DNA of 64,000 nucleotides, taken from contig NZ_OZ024668.1 of NCBI RefSeq assembly GCF_902497775.2, forward strand, positions 4,386,326 through 4,450,325, given 5' to 3'. The position numbers and the translations under genes were made by a program. The stretch is from Pseudomonas fluorescens (GTDB taxonomy: Bacteria; Pseudomonadota; Gammaproteobacteria; Pseudomonadales; Pseudomonadaceae). Shown piece by piece: positions 16,209-26,774 of the stretch. Position 1 is the stretch's first letter, and each line of letters begins with the position of its first letter. The notes under the pieces are model-generated. The model was not told where the DNA came from and ran no database searches. It was given only the letters and a program-made list of their open reading frames with translations.

Positions 16209-18764
16209 GTGTTGAAGAAATCCCTGTTTCAACTGCACTGGTTCTTCGGTATTACCGCAGGCCTGGTGCTGGCGTTGATGGGCATTACCGGTGCCATCTG
16301 GTCGTTCCAGGATGAGCTGCTGGAATTGTCCAATCCTGACGTGCTCACCGTCCAAGTGCGCCAGGAAGGCGTGCTGCCGATGCCGGAGCTGGTGCGCAGG
16401 GTCGAAGCCGAACAGGGCGACAAGGTCGCCATGCTTTGGGTCCAGCCGCGTAGCGACCGGGCCGCGCGGGTATTCTTCACCCCTCCTCCCGGCGAGCGTC
16501 GCGGCTTGCTGCGCTATGCCGACCCCTACACCGGCAAGCTGCAGGGCGAGGTGGCCGGCCAGGGCTTTTTCGACCTGATGCTGCAACTGCACCGCTTCCT
16601 GGCCATGGGCGATACCGGCCGGCAGATCACCGGTGCCTGTACCTTGATGCTGATTTTCTTCTGCCTGTCTGGGCTGTACCTGCGCTGGCCGCGCAAGGCG
16701 CTGAACTGGCGGACCTGGCTGACTCTGGACTGGGCCAAAAAAGGTCGTGCGTTCAACTGGGACCTGCATGCCGTGGCCGGTACCTGGTGCCTGCTGTTCT
16801 ATCTGCTGTTTGCCCTGACCGGCTTGTTCTGGAGCTATGAGTGGTACCGCGAAGGCCTGAACAAACTGCTGGCCGGCAGCCCGGCCGCGGGCCAGCAACA
16901 CAAGCGTGGTGAAGGCCGCGGCGGGCGCCCCGGTGGTGCTGCGGGTAGAGACGCCCCCCCCCTGGTGGTCGATTACGACGCGGTCTGGGCCAGCCTGCAA
17001 TCGGCCGCAGGCCCCGGCATGACCAGCTACAACCTGCGCCTGCCGCCGGCTGGCGGGCAACCGGCGATGATCTTCTATCTGCTTGAAGGCGCCGAACACG
17101 AACGCGCGCTCAACACCCTGAGCATCGACCCGGCCAGCGGACAGGTAAAGAAAAACGATCGCTACGCCGACAAATCGTTCAAGGCGCAGTTGCTGGCCAG
17201 TGTCTATGCCCTGCATGTGGGCAGCTACTTCGGCCTGACCGGGCGGATCGTGGTGACCATCGCCAGTTTGACCATGCCGCTGTTCTTCGTCACCGGCTGG
17301 CTGTTGTACTTGGACCGGCGCCGCAAAAAACGCCAGGTTCGCGCTGCACGGGGCAATTTCGCGCCTTCGAATGAGCAGGATGGCGGTTGGCTGGTGGGCT
17401 TTGCCAGCCAGAGCGGTTTTGCTGAGCAACTGGCCTGGCAAAGCGCCGGGCAACTGCAGGCTGCAGGTTTGCCGGTGCAAGTACGGCCCTTGGCCGAGCT
17501 CACCGAGCAGGACCTGAACCAGGCGCAAAAAGCCCTGTTCGTGGTCAGTACCTTCGGCGACGGCGAAGCCCCCGACAGCGCCCGCGGGTTCGAGCGCAAG
17601 GTGCTTGGCCAGCCTTGGGCGCTGGGTAACCTGAACTATGCCCTGCTCGCCCTGGGCGACCGTCAGTACCCGCACTTCTGCGGTTTTGCCCGGCGCTTGC
17701 AGGCCTGGCTTGGCGAGCGCGGTGCGACTAGCGCATTCGCTCCGGTGGAAGTCGACAGCGCCGACCCGGCAGCACTGCAACACTGGCAACAACAACTGGC
17801 ACAACTGACCGGCAGCGCACCGCCAGCGGCCTGGCAGGCCCCCGAGTTCGGCAACTGGACCCTGGTCAATCGCCAACTGATGAACCCGGGCAGCCAGGGC
17901 TCGGCAGTCTATCTGCTCGGCCTCACCCCTGAGCAACCTGCACAGTGGGAAGCCGGAGACCTGGTGGAGATACTCCCGCGCAATAGCTCCCAGAGCCTTG
18001 CGCTGTTCCTGAAAGGCCTGGGCCTTGATGGCGAAACGCTCGTGCAGGTCGACGGCCTGCAGGAGAGCCTGTTGCAAGCCCTGGCCAGCCGCCAACTGCC
18101 CAAGAGCCGCGAGCACCTGGTCGGCCTCCACGCCCAGGCCCTGGTCGATGCGCTGATTCCGCTGGCTGCTCGGGAATACTCGATTGCCTCGATCGCCAGC
18201 GATGGCGTGCTGGAACTGATCGTGCGCCAGGAACGCCACCCCGATGGCAGCCTGGGCCTGGGTTCAGGCTGGCTGACCGAATACCTCGCTATGGATAACA
18301 GCGTCAGCCTGCGCCTGCGTCGCAACAGTGGTTTCCACCTGCCGGCGCCGGCAACGCCGATGATCCTGATCGGCAACGGCACCGGGCTTGCCGGCCTGCG
18401 CAGCCTGCTCAAAGGCCGGATCGTGGCCGGTGAGCAGCCTAACTGGTTGTTGTTCGGCGAACGCAACCAGGCCTATGACTTCCTCTGCGCCGATGAGCTG
18501 CAGGGCTGGCAGCGCAGCGGTGATCTGGCGCGACTGGACCTGGCTTTTTCTCGCGATCAGAGCCACAAGGTCTATGTGCAGGACCGTTTGCGCGAACAGG
18601 CGGGGGAGCTTCGACGCTGGCTGGACCAGGGTGCCTCGATCTATATCTGCGGCAGCTTGCAGGGCATGGCCAGTGGCGTCGATGAAGTGCTGAACGAGGT
18701 ACTGGGGGCTGCGCACGTTGAGCGGCTGATCGAGCTGGGGCGTTACCGGAGGGATGTGTACTAG
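16209..18764 (+). CDS. PepSY-TM / flavodoxin / FNR-type reductase fusion (piu-locus membrane reductase)
   Basis: An 851-residue inner-membrane electron-transfer protein. The GTG at 16209 is preferred because aaggtga at 16197-16203 is well placed; GTG 16200 and TTG 16185 are alternatives. Four transmembrane helices (about 11-32, 142-160, 190-210, 346-368) carry histidines H10, H128, H186 and H336 in PepSY-TM positions. Then come a flavodoxin-like FMN domain (about 393-530, [14 protein letters not shown] and [13 protein letters not shown]) and a ferredoxin-reductase-like FAD/NADPH part to the C-terminus ([18 protein letters not shown], ending RYRRDVY). It resembles the flavoprotein of sulfite reductase attached to a PepSY membrane module. 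Next to piuA it probably moves electrons from NADPH across the membrane to reduce siderophore iron; that role is inferred. Confidence 0.88.
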   Translation: MLKKSLFQLHWFFGITAGLVLALMGITGAIWSFQDELLELSNPDVLTVQVRQEGVLPMPELVRRVEAEQGDKVAMLWVQPRSDRAARVFFTPPPGERRGLLRYADPYTGKLQGEVAGQGFFDLMLQLHRFLAMGDTGRQITGACTLMLIFFCLSGLYLRWPRKALNWRTWLTLDWAKKGRAFNWDLHAVAGTWCLLFYLLFALTGLFWSYEWYREGLNKLLAGSPAAGQQHKRGEGRGGRPGGAAGRDAPPLVVDYDAVWASLQSAAGPGMTSYNLRLPPAGGQPAMIFYLLEGAEHERALNTLSIDPASGQVKKNDRYADKSFKAQLLASVYALHVGSYFGLTGRIVVTIASLTMPLFFVTGWLLYLDRRRKKRQVRAARGNFAPSNEQDGGWLVGFASQSGFAEQLAWQSAGQLQAAGLPVQVRPLAELTEQDLNQAQKALFVVSTFGDGEAPDSARGFERKVLGQPWALGNLNYALLALGDRQYPHFCGFARRLQAWLGERGATSAFAPVEVDSADPAALQHWQQQLAQLTGSAPPAAWQAPEFGNWTLVNRQLMNPGSQGSAVYLLGLTPEQPAQWEAGDLVEILPRNSSQSLALFLKGLGLDGETLVQVDGLQESLLQALASRQLPKSREHLVGLHAQALVDALIPLAAREYSIASIASDGVLELIVRQERHPDGSLGLGSGWLTEYLAMDNSVSLRLRRNSGFHLPAPATPMILIGNGTGLAGLRSLLKGRIVAGEQPNWLLFGERNQAYDFLCADELQGWQRSGDLARLDLAFSRDQSHKVYVQDRLREQAGELRRWLDQGASIYICGSLQGMASGVDEVLNEVLGAAHVERLIELGRYRRDVY

Positions 18765-18772
18765 CCTTCAGG

Positions 18773-18839
18773 GCCTCATCGCGGGTCAAGCCCGCTCCCA
18801 TTAAGTCTGGTGTGGGAACGGGTTTGCCAGCGATTGCGG
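18773..18839. repeat. REP-type inverted repeat pair
   Basis: Diverged facing REP-like units: catcgcgggtcaagcccgct at 18777-18796 and a complement-like gtgggaacgggtttgccagc ending near 18830. It fills the gap between convergent genes. Confidence 0.8.
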
Positions 18840-19631
18840 TCAATGCAGATCGAAGGTATCAGCATCCAGATTGGCCGGGAACCGTGTGCGATAGGCTGCA
18901 AGGTCCGCCGCACTCAGCACCACGGTAAACACCCCGTCCGCCTCTCCTGCGCTGAGCAGGCTCTCGCCCTGGAAGTCCAGCACCTGGCTGTCACCGGTAT
19001 AGGCAAAGCCCTTGCCGTCAGTGCCCACGCGGTTCACTGCCGCCACATAACACAGGTTCTCGATACCCCGCGCCGGCAACAGCCGGTTCCAGTGCTGGCG
19101 GCGCGCCGCTGGCCAGTTGGCGGTGTACAGCAGCAGGTCGGTGTCCTGGGCATCGCGGCTCCACACCGGGAAGCGCAGGTCGTAGCAGATCAACGGCCGT
19201 ACCCGCCAGCCCTTGAGCTCGAACTGCACCTGGCGCTCGCCCGGGGTGTAATGCTTGTGCTCGCCGGCCATGCGAAACAGGTGGCGCTTGTCGTAGAACA
19301 GAATCTCGCCATCGGGCCGCGCCCACAGCAGACGGTTGCGGTGGCTGCCGTCGGCGGCCTGGATGATCACGCTGCCGGTCACCACGGCATCAAGCTTCTT
19401 GGCCTGGCTCTTGAGCCACTTGTAGGTCGGGCCGTTCTCGGGCTCGGCCAGGCTTTCGGAGTCCATGGAAAAACCGGTGGTGAACATCTCCGGGAGGATG
19501 ATCAGGTCGGCGCCACGGGCCTGCTCCAGCAGGGCTTCGAAATGTTCGTAGTTGGCCAGGCGGTCCTGCCAGGCCAGGCTGGTTTGTACTAGGGCCACTT
19601 TCAGGTTGGGCAGTTCACTCAGATCGCGCAT
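18840..19631 (-). CDS. Omega-amidase / nitrilase-family amidohydrolase (YafV-like)
   Basis: Carbon-nitrogen hydrolase of 263 residues. The Glu-Lys-Cys triad is seen in LILPEMFTTGF, FYDKRHLF and LICYDLRFP. The ATG at 19631 (MRDLSELPNLKVALVQ) follows gcggagaagct; a longer frame to 19679 is rejected because it would lie inside the aminotransferase gene. The gene overlaps the end of the methionine aminotransferase by 13 bp. This pairing makes sense: the transaminase uses glutamine and forms 2-oxoglutaramate, which omega-amidase hydrolyses to 2-oxoglutarate (established for the KYAT/YbdL-YafV pair). Confidence 0.9.
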   Translation of the reverse strand: MRDLSELPNLKVALVQTSLAWQDRLANYEHFEALLEQARGADLIILPEMFTTGFSMDSESLAEPENGPTYKWLKSQAKKLDAVVTGSVIIQAADGSHRNRLLWARPDGEILFYDKRHLFRMAGEHKHYTPGERQVQFELKGWRVRPLICYDLRFPVWSRDAQDTDLLLYTANWPAARRQHWNRLLPARGIENLCYVAAVNRVGTDGKGFAYTGDSQVLDFQGESLLSAGEADGVFTVVLSAADLAAYRTRFPANLDADTFDLH

Positions 19632-20767
19632 AGCTTCTCCGCTGCCTGACGCAGCGTCTCCTCGCGTTTGGCAAAGCACAGGCGCACCAGGCGCTGCTCG
19701 GGGATGGGTTGCTGGTAGAACACCGACACCGGGATAGTCGCCACACCATGTTCACGGGTCAGCCACAGCGACATGTCGACGTCGTTAAGGTCCGGGCGAA
19801 TCTGCGAATAGTCCACCAACTGGAAATAAGTCCCCGGCGTGGGTTTGAACTGAAAACGCGACGACGTCAGCAATTCGCAAAACAGGTCGCGTTTGGCCTG
19901 ATAGAAAGCAGGCAGCTCTTCGACATGCTCCGGGTGGGCCGCCATGAAATCGGCCAGTGCCCATTGCAGCGGCGTTACGCCGCAGAAGTTGACGTACTGG
20001 TGGACCTTGCGCAGCTCGGCGCTCAGGGCTGGTGGCGCGACCACATAACCGGTTTTCCAGCCGGTGACGTGGTAGGTCTTGCCGAACGAGCTGACCACGA
20101 AAGCGCGCTGATACAGCGCTTCATGGGCCAGGACGCTGGCGTGCTGTACGCCGTCGAACACCAGGTGCTCATAGACTTCGTCGCTGATCAGGTAGATATC
20201 GCGGTCGGCGACCAGCAGCGCCAGCTTGTCCAGGTCATCGCGGCTGATCAAGGCGCCGCTGGGGTTGTGCGGCGAGTTGAGGATGATCATCCGCGTACGC
20301 GGGCTGAGGGCATCGGTGAGCTTCTGCCAGTCGATGGCAAACTCGCCATCAGTCAGTTGCACATGCACGCAGCGCCCACCGGCCAACTCCACCGAAGGCT
20401 CATAGCTGTCGTAACTGGGGTCGAAGACGATGACCTCATCGCCTGCACGGATCACCGCGTGGATAGCACAGAAGATCGCCTCGGTGGCACCGGGAGTGAT
20501 AGTGACTTCATGCTCGGCATCGACGCTGACGCCATAGCTGCGGGCGATCTTGTTCGCCACCTGCTGGCGCAAGGCTGGCAAGCCGGTCATGGGGCTGTAC
20601 TGGTTGTGCCCGGCACTGACATGCCGGCCGACCGCATCGAGCAGTTCTTGCGGGCCGTTGAAATCGGGGAAACCCTGGGACAGGTTCAAGGCGCCGGTTT
20701 GCGCGGCGAGCTGGGACATGGTGGTAAAGATGGTCGTGCCGACGTTCGGCAACTTGCTACTGATCAT
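19619..20767 (-). CDS. Methionine (glutamine-dependent) aminotransferase, YbdL-like
   Basis: Fold-type I PLP aminotransferase of 382 residues. Landmarks: NLSQGFPDFNGPQELLDAV near the N-terminus, NSPHNPSGA for the carboxylate site, DEVYEHLVFDG with the PLP-binding Asp/Tyr, and the Schiff-base lysine in SSFGKTYHVTGWKTGY. The family transaminates the keto acid of methionine at the end of methionine salvage or generally aromatic/sulfur amino acids. Encoded first, with the omega-amidase gene overlapping its 3' end. Confidence 0.9.
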   Translation of the reverse strand: MISSKLPNVGTTIFTTMSQLAAQTGALNLSQGFPDFNGPQELLDAVGRHVSAGHNQYSPMTGLPALRQQVANKIARSYGVSVDAEHEVTITPGATEAIFCAIHAVIRAGDEVIVFDPSYDSYEPSVELAGGRCVHVQLTDGEFAIDWQKLTDALSPRTRMIILNSPHNPSGALISRDDLDKLALLVADRDIYLISDEVYEHLVFDGVQHASVLAHEALYQRAFVVSSFGKTYHVTGWKTGYVVAPPALSAELRKVHQYVNFCGVTPLQWALADFMAAHPEHVEELPAFYQAKRDLFCELLTSSRFQFKPTPGTYFQLVDYSQIRPDLNDVDMSLWLTREHGVATIPVSVFYQQPIPEQRLVRLCFAKREETLRQAAEKLCAI

Positions 20768-20864
20768 GGAGCCCTCTTTCCTGCAGCACTATCCGGCTCG
20801 AGGCGGCGCGGTCTGTGACCGAGCATAGCGGATTGATCGGTCAGGAAAAAGGTTGTAACGGTCG

Positions 20865-20927
20865 CAGGCCAATCGCGGGGCAAGCCCGCTCCCACCGGGT
20901 GGGATTGGGCTTGCCTGCGATCAGGCC
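20865..20927. repeat. REP-type inverted repeat pair
   Basis: aatcgcggggcaagcccgct at 20871-20890 faces gtgggattgggcttgcctgc ending near 20918, followed by gatcaggcc. It lies between the divergent/terminal ends of the aminotransferase promoter region and the 3' end of der and probably coincides with the der transcript end. Confidence 0.85.
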
Positions 20928-20938
20928 ATCAAGCCTTG

Positions 20939-22402
20939 TTAGCGTTTGTCTTTACGCTTCTTCTCGGCTTTCTTGTGGTGCGACATCAAGCGACGCTTCT
21001 TGTTGACCTGGCGGTCGGTCAAGGTGTTCTTGTTGCCTTCGTACGGGTTGTCACTGCCCTTGTACTCGATACGGATCGGCGTACCGACCAGCTTGAGTAC
21101 GCGGCGGTAGGTGTTTTCCAGGTAGCGCGAGTAGGACTTGGGTACCTTCTCGACCTGGTTGCCGTGGATCACGATGATCGGCGGGTTGGCACCACCCAGG
21201 TGGGCATAGCGCAGCTTGATCCGACGGCTGTTGACCATCGGCGGCTGGTGCTCGCTGACCGCGTCTTCGAGGATCTGGGTCAGGCGGCTGGTCGGCCAGC
21301 GGGTGACAGCCGACTTGAACGAGTTCTGCACCGACTGGTACAGGTTGCCCACGCCAGTGCCGTGCAGCGCCGAAATGAAGTGGATGTCGGCGAAATCGAC
21401 GAAGAACAGCCGGCGTTCCAGCTCGGTCTTCACGTAGTCGCGCTCGCCCGGCTGCATGCCATCCCACTTATTCAGGGCGATGACGATGGCGCGACCGGCT
21501 TCCAGGGCAAAGCCCAGCAGGTTCAGGTCATGGTCGACCACGCCTTCGCGGGCATCCATGACGAAGATCACCACGTTGGCGTCCTTGATCGCCTGCAGGG
21601 TCTTGACCACGGAGAACTTCTCGACTTCTTCGTGGATCTTGCCGCGCTTGCGCACCCCGGCGGTGTCGATCAGGGTGTACTTCTCTTCGTTACGCTCGAA
21701 GGGAATGTAGATACTGTCGCGGGTGGTGCCGGGCTGGTCGTAGACGATGACCCGCTCTTCACCGAGCATGCGGTTGACCAGGGTCGACTTGCCGACGTTC
21801 GGCCGGCCGATGATGGCGATCTTGATCCCGTCTTTTTCGCTCGGGCCAGGGATGCGCACCGCTTCCTCGCCTTCGGCGACGTCGGTGTCGATCTCTTCCT
21901 CGTCCTTGTCCCGCGGGAAGTCGCTGAGCACAGCTTCCAGCAGGTTGTTGACGCCACGGCCCTGGGCGCCGGCAACACCAATGGCGTTACCCATGCCCAG
22001 TGGCGAGAATTCGGCGATGGCGGCCAGCGGATCGATGTTGTCGATCTTGTTGGCGACCAGGAACGAGCGTTTGTTGCGCTTGCGCAGGTGCTCGGAAATC
22101 ATCTGGTCGGCGGCGGTCAGGCCGGCACGGGCATCTACCAGGAACAAGACCACATCGGCTTCTTCGATGGCCAGCAGCGACTGCTCGGCCATTTTCTCGT
22201 CCATGCCTTGTTCGTCACCGGAAATACCACCGGTGTCGATCAGGATGTACGAACGGCCTTGCCAGCGCGCTTCACCGTACTGGCGGTCTCGGGTCAGCCC
22301 GGACAGGTCGCCGACGATAGCGTCGCGAGTCCTGGTCAGGCGGTTGAACATGGTGGATTTACCGACGTTCGGTCGGCCCACCAGGGCGATTACGGGAACC
22401 AT
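20939..22402 (-). CDS. der: Ribosome-assembly GTPase Der (EngA)
   Basis: Essential GTPase for 50S subunit maturation, 487 residues. Two tandem G domains carry GRPNVGKST (about 8-16 and again near 200), with acidic linker [16 protein letters not shown] between them, then a KH-like domain and a basic tail ([10 protein letters not shown]). The ATG at 22402 is preceded by gtggagag; the GTG four codons upstream is unlikely. It is the last gene of a minus-strand run from hisS/yfgM/bamB but separated from bamB by a hairpin. Confidence 0.97.
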   Translation of the reverse strand: MVPVIALVGRPNVGKSTMFNRLTRTRDAIVGDLSGLTRDRQYGEARWQGRSYILIDTGGISGDEQGMDEKMAEQSLLAIEEADVVLFLVDARAGLTAADQMISEHLRKRNKRSFLVANKIDNIDPLAAIAEFSPLGMGNAIGVAGAQGRGVNNLLEAVLSDFPRDKDEEEIDTDVAEGEEAVRIPGPSEKDGIKIAIIGRPNVGKSTLVNRMLGEERVIVYDQPGTTRDSIYIPFERNEEKYTLIDTAGVRKRGKIHEEVEKFSVVKTLQAIKDANVVIFVMDAREGVVDHDLNLLGFALEAGRAIVIALNKWDGMQPGERDYVKTELERRLFFVDFADIHFISALHGTGVGNLYQSVQNSFKSAVTRWPTSRLTQILEDAVSEHQPPMVNSRRIKLRYAHLGGANPPIIVIHGNQVEKVPKSYSRYLENTYRRVLKLVGTPIRIEYKGSDNPYEGNKNTLTDRQVNKKRRLMSHHKKAEKKRKDKR

Positions 22403-22426
22403 TCGGCTCTCCACTTCATAAATTCA

Positions 22427-22458
22427 GAAAATACAAAGGCCGCTGCACTGCAGCGGCC
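22427..22458 (-). terminator. Hairpin/terminator between bamB and der
   Basis: Near-perfect palindrome ggccgctgca-c-tgcagcggcc at 22438-22458. Read on the minus strand it is followed by tttgtattttc, so it can end transcription coming from bamB, leaving der partly on its own promoter. Confidence 0.7.
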
Positions 22459-22518
22459 GGAGTTCGAGCGGCACCCGAAGTGCCGCAGCCCGAGGCCGGC
22501 ATGGCCTCAAGCATAGCC

Positions 22519-23670
22519 TCAGCGGATGGTCAGCGCCTCGAGCTTGCCGCTGTTGCCGTACACATAGATGGTGTCACCCACCACCAGCGGACGGGCGCGC
22601 AGGCCATCGCTGTCGATACGCTCACGACCGACGAAACGACCATCGACCTGGCTGAGCAGGTGCAGGTAGCCTTCCAGGTCACCCACCGCTACGTAGCTGG
22701 AGAACACTTCCGGCGCCGACAACTGGCGGCGTGCCAGCGAGTCGTTGCTCCACAGGGCGCTGGACGAGCGCTCGTCGATGCCTTCCACGGTGCCCGAAGC
22801 CAGGCTCACGTAGACGTTACCGAAGCCCTGGGCCACACCGGTGTAGCTGGAAGCATCACGCTGCCACAGTACCCGGCCGCTCTCCAGGTCCAGGCCGGCA
22901 ACGCGGCCCTGGTAGCTGGAAACGTACAGGGTACCGCCGGACAGCAGCAGGCCGCCGTCGATATCCACAACCCGGTCAAGTTCCGAGCGACCTTGCGGGA
23001 TGGCCACACGCTGCTCCCAGACCGGCACGCCGTTCTGGGTGTCGAGGGCAACCACCTTACCGGTCGACAGACCAGCAATGGCCAGACGGTTGGTCACGAT
23101 CGGTGCGCCGGTACCACGCAGGGTCAGTACCGCCGGGGTGCTTTCGTAGATCCAGCGACGGTCGCCGGTGCTGGCGTCCAGGCCAATCACGCGGTCGTCC
23201 TGGGTCTGCACGACTACCACGTCACCGTTGGTGGCTGGCGGCGCCAGCACTTCACTGGTAACGCGCGAGCGCCAGCGTTCTTCACCGGTGCTGGCATCCA
23301 GGGCGATCACTTCGCCCTTGAGGGTACCGAGCATGACCATGCCGTAACCCACGCCAACGGCGCCGGAAACCGGCAGTTCGAGGTCCTTCTTCCAGGCCAC
23401 GTCGCCGTTGCTGCGATCCAGTGCCATCACCACGCCAGTTACATCGGCAGCGTAGATGCGGTCGTTTTCGATCGCCGGGACCAGCATGTTGAAGGTTTCG
23501 CCCTGACCGTCACCGATCGAGCGGCTCCACTGCTTCTTCAGGACCACTTCTTCGGTGAACTTGGTGAGTTCGGCCGGTGGCAATTCCTTTTTGCTGTTGC
23601 TGCTGCAACCCACGGCCAAAAGGGCCAGGGTCAGCACTGCTGCATGTTTCCAACCGATCACGTCACGCAT
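22519..23670 (-). CDS. bamB: Outer-membrane assembly lipoprotein BamB
   Basis: Beta-propeller lipoprotein of the BAM complex, 383 residues from the ATG at 23670. The signal peptide ends in a lipobox with C22 (LLAVGC). Repeated PQQ-like blades are visible: ALDRSNGDVAWKKDLE, ALDASTGEERWRSRV, GLDASTGDRRWIYES, ALDTQNGVPVWEQRV, GLDLESGRVLWQRD. The frame continues upstream through yfgM in the wrong phase and is rejected; the start overlaps the yfgM stop by 8 bp, as in many Pseudomonas. Confidence 0.96.
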   Translation of the reverse strand: MRDVIGWKHAAVLTLALLAVGCSSNSKKELPPAELTKFTEEVVLKKQWSRSIGDGQGETFNMLVPAIENDRIYAADVTGVVMALDRSNGDVAWKKDLELPVSGAVGVGYGMVMLGTLKGEVIALDASTGEERWRSRVTSEVLAPPATNGDVVVVQTQDDRVIGLDASTGDRRWIYESTPAVLTLRGTGAPIVTNRLAIAGLSTGKVVALDTQNGVPVWEQRVAIPQGRSELDRVVDIDGGLLLSGGTLYVSSYQGRVAGLDLESGRVLWQRDASSYTGVAQGFGNVYVSLASGTVEGIDERSSSALWSNDSLARRQLSAPEVFSSYVAVGDLEGYLHLLSQVDGRFVGRERIDSDGLRARPLVVGDTIYVYGNSGKLEALTIR

Positions 23671-24304
23671 CCCCTTTGGCCAGGTCGTCGAGCTTGAGTT
23701 GCAGGCCACCGATCGCGGCGTCGTCAGACAGCGCAGCCTTGGCTTTTTCGTAAGCGGCATGGGCATCGCCAGCGCGGCCCAGTTGCACCAGCAGGTCGCC
23801 CTTGAGCTCTTCGCGGCTGGCCAGGAACGCCTTGTCGGCATCGCCTTCAAGCAGCTTCAGCGCTTCGTCGACCTTCTTCTGCGCGGCCAGGACACGGGCC
23901 AGGCGCTGACGGGCGATTTCGCCCAGGGTCGCATCGGCCGGCTTGTCCATTACCAGCTTGAGCTCGGCAGCGGCGTCATCGAGCTTGCCGCTCTCGACCG
24001 CCACCTTGGCCACGAACAGGCTGGCGTACTGGGCGTAGGCCGAGCCGCCGAATTCGTTCTTCAGTTTGCCGGACAGCTCGGCGACCTTGGCCGCGTCAGG
24101 CTCGCCGCTTGGCGTCAGGGTAGTCTCCAGCAGGGCCTGGTAAAGGTTCGAGGCGCCTTGCGACTGGTTGGTCTGGTATTTCTGCCAGGCTTGCCAGCCG
24201 AACACCACGACCAGCGCCAGCAGGCCACCGGTTACCAGCGGCTTGCCATTGCGGTCCCACCAGTCCTTCATCGCGACCAGTTGTTCATCATCGGTACTCG
24301 ACAC
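23663..24304 (-). CDS. yfgM: YfgM-family ancillary translocon protein (TPR-like)
   Basis: Single-pass inner-membrane protein of 213 residues with a periplasmic tetratricopeptide-like domain, thought to connect SecYEG with periplasmic chaperones. The GTG at 24304 is chosen because aaaaggag stands 7 nt upstream; a TTG seven codons earlier overlaps that ribosome site. N-terminal cytoplasmic segment STDDEQLVAMKDWWDRNG, helix PLVTGGLLALVVVFGWQAW, then helical repeats. It lies between hisS and bamB, the conserved order. Confidence 0.93.
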   Translation of the reverse strand: MSSTDDEQLVAMKDWWDRNGKPLVTGGLLALVVVFGWQAWQKYQTNQSQGASNLYQALLETTLTPSGEPDAAKVAELSGKLKNEFGGSAYAQYASLFVAKVAVESGKLDDAAAELKLVMDKPADATLGEIARQRLARVLAAQKKVDEALKLLEGDADKAFLASREELKGDLLVQLGRAGDAHAAYEKAKAALSDDAAIGGLQLKLDDLAKGDA

Positions 24305-24343
24305 CCCAATACTCCTTTTCACCAAATCGGCTGTTGACTCGCC

Positions 24344-25633
24344 TCACGCCTGCGCGAACGAGGCTTCCAGGTGCTCTGCCAGAGCATCCCAGGCAATGTT
24401 TTGTTGTTCGCCCTGACCGCGCAGGGGTTTGAAACCTACCACTTGTTGCGCCAGCTCGTCGTCCCCCAGGATCAAGGCGAACAGCGCGTTGCTCTTGTCG
24501 GCTTTCTTGAACTGGCTCTTGAAGCTGCCAGCACCGGCGTTGACCTGCAGGCGCAGGTTCGGCAGACGGTCACGCAGGCGCTCGCTCAGGGCCAGCCCGG
24601 CAAGCTCGGCCCGCTCGCCAAAGGCGCACAGGTAGACGTCAACCTGACGGTTGATCGACTCAGGCACCTGCTCAAGGGTTTCCAGCAGCAGGATCAGACG
24701 CTCGATACCCATGGCGAAACCAACGCCCGGGGTCGGCTTGCCGCCCATCTGCTCGACCAGGCCGTCGTAGCGGCCACCGGCACACACGGTGCCCTGGGAG
24801 CCGAGCTTGTCGGTGACCCATTCGAAAACGGTCTTGCTGTAGTAGTCCAGGCCACGCACCAGCTTGGTGTTGATCACGAACGGAATGCCAGCGACATCCA
24901 GGCGTGCTTTCAGGCCTTCGAAGTGCACGCGGGACTCTTCGTCCAGGTAGTCTTCGAGCTTTGGCGCGTCGACCAGCACCGCCTGGGTATTGGCGTCCTT
25001 GCTGTCGAGGATGCGCAGCGGGTTGCTTTTCAGGCGGCGCTGGCTGTCTTCGTCCAGTTGCTCCAGGCGCGCCGAGAGGAACTCGACCAGCGCGTCACGG
25101 TAGCGGGCACGGGCTTCGCTGGTGCCCAGGCTGTTGAGTTCGAGCTTGACTGCGTCACGGATGCCCAGCAGGCCCCAGAGGCGCCAGGTGAGCATGATCA
25201 ACTCGGCGTCGATGTCCGGGCCGTCAAGGTTGAAGACTTCGACACCAATCTGGTTGAACTGGCGATAACGGCCTTTTTGAGGGCGCTCGTGACGGAACAT
25301 CTGGCCGATGTACCAGAGTTTCTGCACCTGGCCGCTGCCGGTGATGCCGTGCTCGAGCACAGCGCGCACGCAGGCCGCGGTGCCTTCCGGACGCAGGGTC
25401 AGGGAGTCGCCGTTACGATCGTCGAAGGTGTACATCTCTTTTTCGACGATGTCGGTGACTTCGCCGATCGAGCGCTTGAACAGCTCGGTGAACTCGACGA
25501 TCGGCGTACGGATCTGGCGATAGCCATAGGTGTCCAACAGGCCGGCGACGGTGTTCTCGAAATAACGCCACAGCGGCGTCTGCTCGGGCAGGATGTCGTT
25601 CATGCCACGAATGGCTTGCAGCGATTTGCTCAC
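24344..25633 (-). CDS. hisS: Histidyl-tRNA synthetase
   Basis: Class II aminoacyl-tRNA synthetase of 429 residues. It starts [16 protein letters not shown]. Motif 2 is [17 protein letters not shown]; the histidine-specific motif [15 protein letters not shown] and motif 3 [11 protein letters not shown] are intact, and the C-terminal anticodon-binding domain follows. It is in a same-strand run with ispG upstream (28-bp gap) and yfgM downstream. Confidence 0.98.
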   Translation of the reverse strand: MSKSLQAIRGMNDILPEQTPLWRYFENTVAGLLDTYGYRQIRTPIVEFTELFKRSIGEVTDIVEKEMYTFDDRNGDSLTLRPEGTAACVRAVLEHGITGSGQVQKLWYIGQMFRHERPQKGRYRQFNQIGVEVFNLDGPDIDAELIMLTWRLWGLLGIRDAVKLELNSLGTSEARARYRDALVEFLSARLEQLDEDSQRRLKSNPLRILDSKDANTQAVLVDAPKLEDYLDEESRVHFEGLKARLDVAGIPFVINTKLVRGLDYYSKTVFEWVTDKLGSQGTVCAGGRYDGLVEQMGGKPTPGVGFAMGIERLILLLETLEQVPESINRQVDVYLCAFGERAELAGLALSERLRDRLPNLRLQVNAGAGSFKSQFKKADKSNALFALILGDDELAQQVVGFKPLRGQGEQQNIAWDALAEHLEASFAQA

Positions 25634-25661
25634 GGAAAATCCCTTAACAATTCTGTGTCAG

Positions 25662-26771
25662 TCAGCCGCGGGCGATCAGCGCCGCGTCGGCCTCGGCTTT
25701 TTCAGCCGCTTTCTGGCGGATGAGCTTTTCCAGCTCATCGACCAGGTTGTCATTGGTCAGCTTCTGCGCAGGCTTGCCGTCGATGTAGATCAGGTTCGGC
25801 GTGCCACCGGTGAGCCCCACATGGGCTTCCTTGGCCTCGCCCGGACCGTTGACCACGCAACCGATCACGGCGACGTCCAGCGGTACCAGCAGGTCTTCCA
25901 GGCGCCCTTCCAGCTCGTTCATGGTCTTGACCACATCGAAGTTCTGCCGCGAGCAGCTCGGGCAGGCGATGAAGTTGATGCCACGCGAACGCAGGTGCAG
26001 GGACTTGAGGATGTCGTAGCCGACCTTGACCTCTTCGACCGGGTCGGCGGCCAGCGAAATGCGAATAGTATCGCCAATCCCGTCGGCAAGCAGCATACCG
26101 AGGCCCACCGCGGATTTCACCGTACCCGAGCGCAGGCCGCCGGCTTCGGTGATGCCCAGGTGCAGCGGCTGGATGATCTGCTTGGCCAGCAGGCGATAGG
26201 CTTCGACGGCCATGAACACGTCGGAGGCCTTGACGCTGACCTTGAAGTCCTGGAAATCCAGGCGGTCGAGGTGCTCGACGTGACGCATGGCCGATTCGAC
26301 CAGCGCCGCCGGGGTCGGCTCGCCGTACTTTTTCTGCAGGTCTTTTTCCAGGGAACCGGCGTTGACGCCGATACGGATCGGGATACCGCGGTCGCGAGCG
26401 GCATCGACCACCGCACGGACGCGGTCTTCGCGACCGATATTGCCCGGGTTGATGCGCAGGCAGTCAACGCCCAGCTCGGCCACGCGCAAGGCGATGCGGT
26501 AGTCGAAATGGATGTCGGCGACCAGCGGTACGCTGACCTGTTGCTTGATCTTGCCGAAGGCTTCGGCGGCATCCATGTCCGGAACCGAGACGCGCACGAT
26601 GTCCACGCCCGCATCGATCAGGCGGTTGATCTGCGCCACGGTCGCGGCCACGTCATTGGTGTCGGTGTTGGTCATGCTCTGGACCGCGATGGGAGCATCG
26701 CCGCCAACAGGCACATTACCTACCCAGATTTTCCGGGATTCGCGACGTTTGATCGGAGATTCGCCGTGCAT
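25662..26771 (-). CDS. ispG: 4-hydroxy-3-methylbut-2-enyl diphosphate synthase (flavodoxin)
   Basis: [4Fe-4S] enzyme of the MEP isoprenoid pathway, 369 residues. Begins [30 protein letters not shown] and LRINPGNIG mark the TIM barrel; cluster cysteines appear in CPSCSRQ and [10 protein letters not shown]. It starts 3 bp after the end of the rodZ-like gene. The need for Fe-S clusters links it to the isc operon further along. Confidence 0.98.
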   Translation of the reverse strand: MHGESPIKRRESRKIWVGNVPVGGDAPIAVQSMTNTDTNDVAATVAQINRLIDAGVDIVRVSVPDMDAAEAFGKIKQQVSVPLVADIHFDYRIALRVAELGVDCLRINPGNIGREDRVRAVVDAARDRGIPIRIGVNAGSLEKDLQKKYGEPTPAALVESAMRHVEHLDRLDFQDFKVSVKASDVFMAVEAYRLLAKQIIQPLHLGITEAGGLRSGTVKSAVGLGMLLADGIGDTIRISLAADPVEEVKVGYDILKSLHLRSRGINFIACPSCSRQNFDVVKTMNELEGRLEDLLVPLDVAVIGCVVNGPGEAKEAHVGLTGGTPNLIYIDGKPAQKLTNDNLVDELEKLIRQKAAEKAEADAALIARG

Positions 26772-26774
26772 GAC

